Notes under the pieces: generated by a model | The model's input: only the letters and a program-made list of their open reading frames with translations | What the model was told of the DNA's origin: nothing | Databases searched by the model: none | Part shown: positions 1 to 6,094 of the stretch, one piece after another | Numbering within the stretch: the stretch's first letter is position 1 | Layout: every line of letters starts with the position of its first letter | Program-made: the position numbers and the translations under genes | Assembly (NCBI GenBank): GCA_029554925.1 | Contig: JAKPUV010000396.1 | Span: 1 to 12,702 of the forward strand | DNA: 12,702 nucleotides | Direction of reading: 5' to 3' | Origin: Candidatus Hydrogenedentota bacterium | Lineage (GTDB): Bacteria > Hydrogenedentota > Hydrogenedentia > Hydrogenedentales > CAITNO01

Positions 1-1092
1 GTCTCCGCGAAGGAGGCCCTGCGCCTCTCGCTCAACATCCCGGCGGTGCAGGCGCTGGACCGCGTCGGAACGAAGGAGCTGCTGGCCTTCCTGCGCCGCG
101 CCGGCATGACCACCCTCACCCGCGGGGCGGACGACTACGGCCTGGGTCTCGTGCTGGGCGGGGCGGAGGTGACACTGGAGTCCCTGGCGGGGGCCTATCT
201 GGCCCTCGCACGGCTGGGGGACGCCCGCCCTCTGACATGGCGTCAGGAGACGGCAGGGGAGGGGAGCGCGCCGCTCCTCTCGCGGGGCACCGCCCTGGCC
301 CTGTGGGACATGCTGGAGCAGCCCCTTCCCGGCGAGTTGGAACAGAACCTTGTGTCCACAGGCATGACCCCCGCGCGTGTCTGCTGGAAGACCGGCACCT
401 CCGCCGGATTCCATGACGCGTGGGCCGTCGTGTTCAACGCCCACTACCTGGTCGCCGTGTGGATGGGCAACAACGACGGCAAGGCGTCGCCGGACCTCGT
501 GGGCGCCCAGGCGGCCCTGCCCCTCGCCGCGCGCATCTTCCGGGGCCTCCCCGCAAAAAACACCGCCGCGTGGCCCGATGCCGCGGGCGAACTTGTCCAT
601 GTGACCGTGTGCGCCGACTCCGGCCTGCCCGCGTCGCCCTGCTGCGGAGCCACCCGCTCCGTCCTCCTGCCGCGCGGACAGTACCTCCACCGCCGCTGCG
701 CCGTGCACCAGCCCGCCCCGGACGGCAGGGAAGGGGGGATCGAATGCTGGCCCGCCTCCCCCGCGCGCTGGGACCTGGCGCGCCTGCCGCGCCGCGCCCC
801 CTCCGCCGAAGGCGACGGCGGGGAGGACGTCCGCCGCCTGCTCGCCATCACCTCCCCGGCCGACCGCGCCGAGTTTGTCCTGTCCGGCACGCCGGGCGGT
901 GACCGGGTCCCCCTGAAGGCCTCGCATCAGGAGGCCACGCCCCTCCACTGGTATGTGAACGGGAAGTATCTCGGCGAGTCCGGCCCCGGCAGCCCGCTGG
1001 TCATGGACCTCGCAGCGGGCACCAGCCTGATCACCTGCATGACCCCCGCGGGCGACACGGCCAAGTCCGTCATCCACGTCACCGGGGGGTAG
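1..1092 (+). CDS. pbpC: Penicillin-binding protein 1C, C-terminal part (5' truncated by window edge)
   Basis: Bifunctional class A-type penicillin-binding protein of the PBP1C group, which polymerises and cross-links peptidoglycan outside the inner membrane. The reading frame is open from base 1, so the glycosyltransferase domain and the first part of the transpeptidase lie upstream of the window; 363 residues are visible. The transpeptidase SxN motif is SLN at visible residues 10-12, followed by IPAV, typical of this family. The KTG motif is KTGTS at 130-134, followed by GFHDAW and VWMGNNDG, the usual PBP1C context. A Cys-rich linker (VCADSG, SPCCG, RRCAVH) follows. From about residue 280 to the end lies a BiPBP_C-type beta domain (ITSPADRAEF, WYVNG, ending VIHVTGG), which is diagnostic of PBP1C. 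The catalytic SxxK serine is not in the window. The gene converges on the next operon with 5 bp between stop codons. Confidence 0.93.
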   Translation, partial: VSAKEALRLSLNIPAVQALDRVGTKELLAFLRRAGMTTLTRGADDYGLGLVLGGAEVTLESLAGAYLALARLGDARPLTWRQETAGEGSAPLLSRGTALALWDMLEQPLPGELEQNLVSTGMTPARVCWKTGTSAGFHDAWAVVFNAHYLVAVWMGNNDGKASPDLVGAQAALPLAARIFRGLPAKNTAAWPDAAGELVHVTVCADSGLPASPCCGATRSVLLPRGQYLHRRCAVHQPAPDGREGGIECWPASPARWDLARLPRRAPSAEGDGGEDVRRLLAITSPADRAEFVLSGTPGGDRVPLKASHQEATPLHWYVNGKYLGESGPGSPLVMDLAAGTSLITCMTPAGDTAKSVIHVTGG

Positions 1093-1097
1093 GTTCC

Positions 1098-2477
1098 CTA
1101 CTGCGAGGGCGCGGCGGCCTCTTCGGGCTTCGGGGCTTCTCCCGGCATGTCCACGAGGCGGGAGGGGTTGGTGGACCGGAACTGGTACCGGTCCATCGGC
1201 TCGATGACATAGGAGCCGTCCGGCATCACCGCGTACTTCCAGGGCGAGTCGTCCACGGGGTTCCGCGGGATCTCCGGCACATACGCGGGCGCGAGATCCT
1301 CGAGACGCTGCGGGGGCGCGCCCTTCTCCGAACGGTATCGCTCCACGGCCACGGCCAGCCACACCGCGTCCACCCAGGCCTCCCCCTCCACCTGGCTTCG
1401 CAGCACGCTGAGCAGCGGCGGCCATCCCCGATACCGCGCAAACGGCCCCTTCTCGCGGATGAATGCCGCGAGCGGAGGGAAGGGCCCCGCCAGCATGCCC
1501 CGGACGGTCTCCAGATGCTCCCGCAGGAACGCCGACTCCTTCCGCCACTGACGGTCAAAAAACATGCGCCGGAACCGGGTGTCAATGGGGGTGTCACCCG
1601 GCGCCACGAAGCGGAGCGTGTCATCAACGGTCATGCAGTAGGACCGCAGCACGTCCTGGCGGTCCACCTGGGCCTTGGCCCGCTCCTCGTCAAGCAGGGC
1701 CTGAAGCCGCTCCAGCTCCCCCGGCCTCCCCGCGCGCAGCCGCGCCACAATCGGCAGAATGCGCAACGGACTGGTGCGGGTGATGCTCATGCTGGAAAAC
1801 AATTCCCGGGTGACCTGAATGTCATAGCGGGGTTCTGTTCCGAAGATCGCGCAGGCGGCCGCCTCGCGGCGGATCAGGGCGAGATGGTTCTTGGCGAGGT
1901 CAAGGAAACGGTCCGGCCCCTCGTCCCGGTGGGCATGAAACATGACCAGCATGTCCAGGAAAGCGGCAGCCTTGCCAAAGGACTTGCGAACGTCCATGTT
2001 TTCCTCGCGGACCCCCCCCGAACGCGGGGCAAGATACACCGGACTTTCCAGCACACGCGGCAGACCGGCAAGAACCTCCTCCGTGGACGCAAGATAAGAG
2101 GCCAGGGCGGGGTCGTCGTTGGCGCAGAAACTGTTGGAGCGGGCATAGGCGGACACCCGGATTCGCTCCTCCCACGACCCGGGCTGGCCGAAGGGCTGGG
2201 GAATCCTGACCTTGCCCTCCCCCTGCGGAAGGCACGGGGGGACATCCCCAAGCGCCCTTGCCGCGGCGTCCAATTCCATGAGTGCGTACACCCCGTTCTC
2301 CGGCAGCAGCCGCTCCGCGGAAATGCGGGTGTATTCCTCCTCCCCGAGGATGGCCTCGGGCGGGCCGGAACCGGACAGGGCCAGCGCCGCGATGAGCGCG
2401 CCGAGTGCGAGCGGAATCAGGCAGAGAAACAGCAGGTTGCGGCGCACGGCGCGGTTGATGGGGGGGCGGCGGGCCAT
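1098..2477 (-). CDS. Hypothetical membrane-anchored protein with a GspG-like C-terminal segment
   Basis: Unrecognised protein of 459 residues. One hydrophobic segment at about residues 14-34, preceded by a run of Arg, gives an N-in signal-anchor layout with the bulk outside the cytoplasm. The middle is helical, charged and without a motif I recognise. Near the C-terminus (about 369-426) is a stretch reading AVERYRSEKG, then LEDLAPAYVPEIPRNP, then DSPWKY. It resembles the C-terminal part of type II pseudopilins (GspG): a helix, a G-x-P turn, then a 'LP.DP....Y.Y' loop. The rest is not pilin-like and no prepilin cleavage motif is visible. I chose the ATG 1 bp downstream of the preceding permease stop; a GTG 18 bp further upstream (2495) would add six residues and overlap the permease gene. 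It is last in the double-ABC operon, so it may serve the exporter, but its function is unknown. Confidence 0.8.
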   Translation of the reverse strand: MARRPPINRAVRRNLLFLCLIPLALGALIAALALSGSGPPEAILGEEEYTRISAERLLPENGVYALMELDAAARALGDVPPCLPQGEGKVRIPQPFGQPGSWEERIRVSAYARSNSFCANDDPALASYLASTEEVLAGLPRVLESPVYLAPRSGGVREENMDVRKSFGKAAAFLDMLVMFHAHRDEGPDRFLDLAKNHLALIRREAAACAIFGTEPRYDIQVTRELFSSMSITRTSPLRILPIVARLRAGRPGELERLQALLDEERAKAQVDRQDVLRSYCMTVDDTLRFVAPGDTPIDTRFRRMFFDRQWRKESAFLREHLETVRGMLAGPFPPLAAFIREKGPFARYRGWPPLLSVLRSQVEGEAWVDAVWLAVAVERYRSEKGAPPQRLEDLAPAYVPEIPRNPVDDSPWKYAVMPDGSYVIEPMDRYQFRSTNPSRLVDMPGEAPKPEEAAAPSQ

Positions 2478-2478
2478 G

Positions 2479-3357
2479 TCAGGACCCCGCGACACGGTTG
2501 GAGACGTATTCCCTGCGCCGCACCGCGATGATGCTGGCGACCAGGAAGGCCGCCGTCACGCAGGCCAGGACCAGCCCGGCCCGCGACGCGCTGACTATGA
2601 AGACCTGCTTCTGGAAGCTGCCCAGGGCCGTCTGCACCTCCACCACGGCGCGCTGCGTGGCCAGCACGGGGTACAGGGCGTCCACATACTTCTTGATGGT
2701 CAGGAAATCCACGAGGCCCGGGATCACCGTGGCGATCTTCTGCCAGCCGTAGAGCAGCAGGAGCCCGTAGACGATGGGCCGCTTGGTGAACGCGCCCAGG
2801 AAGACCGCCAGCGCGCCGTAGGCCGCCAGGGCGGCCGCGGTAACGCCCAGGTAGTGGGCCAGCAGGACCAGGTTGTTCCGGTCGGTCATCTTCAGGTTGG
2901 CGAGCGTCGCGCTGGCCAGGTAGGTGAGCGTGATGGACACGGACAGAATCGCCACGGACACGCACAGGTACGCGATAAAGCGCCCGACCACCCACCCGGA
3001 GCGCGGGATCGGCCGCGTCAGGATGTAGGGCATGGTCTGCATCTCCACGTCCTCGGCGACCAGCATCCCCGCGAAAAACAGCGCGAGCAGCGGCGCCAGC
3101 ACGCTGATGTAGAGCTGCTCGACGAGGCGCACGAAGACCACGTTGCCCCCGTCCACAAACTGCGTGCGCGAGAGGAACGCCATCGCCAGGGGGATCAGCA
3201 CGGGCAGAAACGCCACCAGCGCCACCAGGGCGAGACGCTTCTGCCGCAGGATGAGCGACGCCGCGTGGCCCGCGCTCCCGCGCACCGCGTTCGCGTAGCC
3301 CCGCGCCGCCGGCTTCGCGCCGAGAAACGCGGCCAATGCTCCGGGTGTGTGCTCCAT
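2479..3357 (-). CDS. ABC-2 type transporter permease (permease B)
   Basis: Integral membrane subunit of an ABC-2 type exporter, 292 residues. Hydrophobic segments lie at about 43-62, 82-103, 128-150, 165-188, 196-215 and 262-283, the six-helix plan of the family. The hallmark segment after helix 2, VAEDVEMQTMPYILTRPIPR followed by GWVVGRF, matches the ABC-2 pattern of an acidic residue, then '(S/T)(R/K)P(I/L)', then a Gly-Lys/Arg entry to the next helix. Between helices 5 and 6 there is a long, moderately hydrophobic outside or re-entrant loop (about 216-260). The start codon has a GGAG ribosome-binding site 5 nt upstream and lies 10 bp after the stop of ATPase B, so the two are surely co-translated and likely form one transporter. 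The substrate is not deducible; ABC-2 permeases of this type serve drug, polysaccharide, copper or ion export and gliding systems. Confidence 0.88.
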   Translation of the reverse strand: MEHTPGALAAFLGAKPAARGYANAVRGSAGHAASLILRQKRLALVALVAFLPVLIPLAMAFLSRTQFVDGGNVVFVRLVEQLYISVLAPLLALFFAGMLVAEDVEMQTMPYILTRPIPRSGWVVGRFIAYLCVSVAILSVSITLTYLASATLANLKMTDRNNLVLLAHYLGVTAAALAAYGALAVFLGAFTKRPIVYGLLLLYGWQKIATVIPGLVDFLTIKKYVDALYPVLATQRAVVEVQTALGSFQKQVFIVSASRAGLVLACVTAAFLVASIIAVRRREYVSNRVAGS

Positions 3358-3367
3358 CGTTCTCCGC

Positions 3368-4288
3368 CTACTTCTTGGTTAGGTAGTCAAACACGGCCTG
3401 CAGGCTGTCGTCCGCGCACTCAATGGTCCGCACCAGCGGATCCTCCCCGAGCGCGAGGCCGTTCAGCAGGTCATAGCAGCGGTTCGGGTCGCTGGTGCGC
3501 AGCACCAGCCCGTCGTCCCGCAGCTCCAGCGCGAGGATGTGCCCCTCCCCGGCGACGCGCGCCGCCAGCGCGCGCGGGGAGCCGCTGGACACGTGGATCG
3601 TGTGCGGCTGGCTGTCAATGAGCGCGCGGATGTCGCGCACCCGGCCCTGGGCGATCAGCGACCCGCCGTAGAGCAGCACCACGTCGTCCGTAATCCGCTC
3701 GATCTCGTACAGCACGTGGCTCGACACCACCACCGGCGTGCCGTGCTCCGCCAGCCGCTGGATCAGGGCGTACATCTCGTCGCGGCCCTGCGGGTCCAGG
3801 CCGTTCATCGGCTCGTCCAGCAGCAGGAAGTCCGGCCGCGCCGCCAGCGCCTGCGCCAGCTTGATACGCTGGCGCATGCCCTTGCTGTACTCCTCCACCG
3901 GGTCGTGCATGCGGTCCGTCATGTGGACCAGGTCGCAGGCCTCCTCCGCCGCGCGGGCGGCGTCCCGGCTGTTCATGCCCCAGTAGCGGTTCATCCAGTA
4001 GACGAACTCAAACCCCGACGTGTTCGCGTAGAAGTTGTCCGTCTCGGGGCAGTACCCGATGCGCCGCAACACCGCGGCGTTGTTCCGCGGCGGCCCGCCC
4101 AGCACCCGCACGCTGCCGCGGCTCGGCGCGTGCAGGCCGAGGATCACCTTGATCAGCGTGCTCTTGCCCGCCCCGTTCGGCCCGAGCAGCCCCGTCACCC
4201 CCCGGCCAATCTCGAGGTCCAGGTTGTTCAGCGCGATGACCTCGCCGAACCACTTGGAAAGGGATTTCACCTCCACCACGGCGCTCAT
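3368..4288 (-). CDS. ABC transporter ATP-binding protein (ATPase B)
   Basis: Cytoplasmic ATPase of an ABC-2 type exporter, 306 residues. Walker A is GPNGAGKST at residues 36-44. The Q-loop position reads CPETD, with Glu82 in place of Gln, as is common in NatA/CcmA-like ATPases. The signature loop is YSKGMRQR at 134-141 rather than LSGGQ. Walker B is FLLLDEP at 154-160, the D-loop GLDP at 163-166, and the switch histidine is His191 in VVVSSH. About 90 further residues form the C-terminal accessory domain usual for this group. The start ATG overlaps the stop of permease A by 4 bp (ATGA), with GGAG 8 nt upstream. It is followed after 10 bp by permease B, its probable partner. All catalytic motifs are intact, so an active ATPase is expected. 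Confidence 0.93.
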   Translation of the reverse strand: MSAVVEVKSLSKWFGEVIALNNLDLEIGRGVTGLLGPNGAGKSTLIKVILGLHAPSRGSVRVLGGPPRNNAAVLRRIGYCPETDNFYANTSGFEFVYWMNRYWGMNSRDAARAAEEACDLVHMTDRMHDPVEEYSKGMRQRIKLAQALAARPDFLLLDEPMNGLDPQGRDEMYALIQRLAEHGTPVVVSSHVLYEIERITDDVVLLYGGSLIAQGRVRDIRALIDSQPHTIHVSSGSPRALAARVAGEGHILALELRDDGLVLRTSDPNRCYDLLNGLALGEDPLVRTIECADDSLQAVFDYLTKK

Positions 4289-5160
4289 GCGGGAATCTCC
4301 GCGCGGCGGACGCGTCGCGCAACGATCAGCAGGCAGATGAGCGCGGTCACCGCCAGCAGCAGGAAGGGCCAGTGCCAGGCCATGTCAAAAATGGCGGGAC
4401 GGATGCCGAAGAAATCCTGTCCCAAACGCATGACCGCCAGGGGATAGGAGAGGCCCAAGTAACTGCGGGCGCGCAGCGACTGCGAAAGGAGACCGGCCAT
4501 GCTGGAGTTTGCGATGATGAGCATGAACAGCGTGATCGCCGCGTAGTTCTGTCCCGGGAGCAGGCTGGAGCAGGCCAGCACGGCCAGCGCCGTGGGCACC
4601 ACCAGGACGAGCGAGAAGAGGAGGGAGGCGGAGGCCATGTCCACCGCCTCGCGGGCCAGTTCCCAACTCGGCAGGAGGATGACATGCTCGGCGATGAGGA
4701 GCAGCGCGGGCAGCGCCGTGACCGAAAGCCCCAGCAGGATGAGCGTGGCCGCCTTGCCCAGCAGGTAGTCATGCCAGCGCAGGGGCTTGGAGAAATAGAT
4801 TTCCATGAGGTTGTTCCGGAAATCGTTGCAGATCATCCCCGCCCCCGCGTACAGCAGGATGATGAACATCACCGGCGTCTGGAAGTTGATGAAGTCGAAG
4901 AAGGTGCTGGACTTGACCGTGATCCCCTCCAGACGGCTCAGCACGGCGGCCATGGGGTGGTTGGGATCCTGCACAATGGTGTCGTAGGCGACGATCTGCA
5001 CCAGCCGCAGCAGCACCTGGATGCTCGACAGGAGCACGAGAAACTTGAAGATGCGCAGGCGCGCCAGCACGCGGAACTCCTGCTCGACGACGATCCACCA
5101 GCGGAACCGGTGGCGGAAAACGCCCTCGTAGTTGCGGTAGGTGTGCTCATACACCGGCAT
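4285..5160 (-). CDS. ABC-2 type transporter permease (permease A)
   Basis: Membrane subunit of an ABC-2 exporter, 291 residues from the chosen start. It begins MPVYEHTYRNYEG, the amphipathic N-terminal segment typical of these permeases. Hydrophobic helices lie at about 36-58, 92-112, 132-155, 170-195, 200-225 and 265-283. After helix 2 the family signature is clear: GMICNDFRNNLMEIYFSKPL followed by RWHDYLLGK. I chose the ATG at 5160 because it gives the conserved N-terminus and has AAGGA 8 nt upstream; a start at 5202 would add 14 residues that run over ATPase A. The gene overlaps the end of ATPase A by 14 bp and overlaps ATPase B by 4 bp, so it is translationally coupled on both sides. It is the probable partner of ATPase A. 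Confidence 0.9.
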   Translation of the reverse strand: MPVYEHTYRNYEGVFRHRFRWWIVVEQEFRVLARLRIFKFLVLLSSIQVLLRLVQIVAYDTIVQDPNHPMAAVLSRLEGITVKSSTFFDFINFQTPVMFIILLYAGAGMICNDFRNNLMEIYFSKPLRWHDYLLGKAATLILLGLSVTALPALLLIAEHVILLPSWELAREAVDMASASLLFSLVLVVPTALAVLACSSLLPGQNYAAITLFMLIIANSSMAGLLSQSLRARSYLGLSYPLAVMRLGQDFFGIRPAIFDMAWHWPFLLLAVTALICLLIVARRVRRAEIPA

Positions 5161-6082
5161 CGGACGTTTCCTTCCCCAGGGCTTCCATGAACGCGGTTTC
5201 AAGGGACCGGCGGGCGGGGCGGAAATGGCGGACCTGCGTGCCCGCCGCCCGAGCCAGCTCGAAAAACGCGTCCTCCTTCATCTCCGCGGGCACCCGCACC
5301 AGCAGCGTGTCCGACGGTGCCATGCGCCGCTGGACGCACCCGGCCCCATCCAGAAGCGCCGCGTAGGCCGCGTCGTTGTCCCGCACGCGCACCTCGTACT
5401 GGCGCTCCAGGGCGCCCGTGAGCGACTCGATGCTCCCCTGGCTCAGGATGCGGCCCTTGGCCAGCATGGCCACGCGGTCGCAGACATGCTGGACATCGGG
5501 GAGCAGGTGGGAGGAGAGAATCACGGTGACGCCCCGCTGCGACGCGATCTCGCGGATCAGCTCCAGCATCTCAATGCGCCCGTCGGGGTCCAGCCCGTTC
5601 GTCGGCTCGTCGAGGAACAGGAGCTTCGGGTCGTGGATGAGCGCCTGGGCCAGCTTCACCCGCTGGAGCATCCCGGTGGAGTAGGTCTCCATGTTCCGGT
5701 AGCGGCTCTCGCCGAGCCCCACATAGTTGAGCACCTCGTGCGTGCGCTCCATGGCGTCCACCATGGACATGCCGAACAGGCGCCCGCAGTAGGTAAGGAA
5801 GGACACGGCGCTGATCTTGGGGCTCGTGGACTCCCGCTCGGGCATGTAGCCGACCCGCTGGCGCACCAGCAGCGCGCTCTTGGGAAGGGGAAGGTCGAAC
5901 ACCTTCACGCTGCCCGACGCGGGGCGCAGAAAGCCCAGGATGGTCTTGATCAGGGTGCTCTTCCCCGCGCCGTTGGGCCCGAGAAGGCCCAGCGCCCCCT
6001 CGTCAATCCGCAGGGACACGCCGTTGAGCGCGGGCTCCCCCCCGTAGGACACGGTAAGATCGTCGATTTCTATGAGCGCCAT
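5147..6082 (-). CDS. ABC transporter ATP-binding protein (ATPase A)
   Basis: Cytoplasmic ATPase of an ABC-2 exporter, 311 residues. Walker A is GPNGAGKST at residues 35-43. The Q-loop position is Glu82 in YMPERES. The signature loop is YSTGMLQR at 134-141, Walker B LLFLDEP at 154-160, the D-loop GLDP at 163-166, and the switch histidine His192 in LSSHLLPD. The C-terminal 100 residues are an accessory domain ending in RRSLETAFMEAL, a phrase common at the end of NatA/CcmA-type ATPases. It follows the nine-domain protein by 12 bp and overlaps permease A by 14 bp. It shares its architecture with ATPase B but is clearly diverged from it, so the two look like separate subunits rather than a recent duplication. 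Its ribosome-binding site is weak, suggesting dependence on upstream translation. Confidence 0.93.
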   Translation of the reverse strand: MALIEIDDLTVSYGGEPALNGVSLRIDEGALGLLGPNGAGKSTLIKTILGFLRPASGSVKVFDLPLPKSALLVRQRVGYMPERESTSPKISAVSFLTYCGRLFGMSMVDAMERTHEVLNYVGLGESRYRNMETYSTGMLQRVKLAQALIHDPKLLFLDEPTNGLDPDGRIEMLELIREIASQRGVTVILSSHLLPDVQHVCDRVAMLAKGRILSQGSIESLTGALERQYEVRVRDNDAAYAALLDGAGCVQRRMAPSDTLLVRVPAEMKEDAFFELARAAGTQVRHFRPARRSLETAFMEALGKETSDAGV

Positions 6083-6094
6083 ACGCGTCTTTCG

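Noticed and set aside
377..902. Overlapping open frames on both strands inside pbpC
   Set aside because: They are Arg/Pro-rich shadow frames of the PBP1C coding sequence, which carries the transpeptidase and BiPBP_C motifs.
2212..3621. 469-codon open frame on the plus strand
   Set aside because: It lies antisense to permease B, the end of ATPase B and the start of the hypothetical gene. Its composition is Arg/His/Gln-rich low complexity with no recognisable domain.
134..6082. Non-canonical signature loops (YSKGM, YSTGM) and Glu in the Q-loop of both ABC ATPases as evidence of loss of function
   Set aside because: These variants are normal in the NatA/CcmA-like ATPases of ABC-2 exporters; Walker A, Walker B and switch histidine are intact in both.
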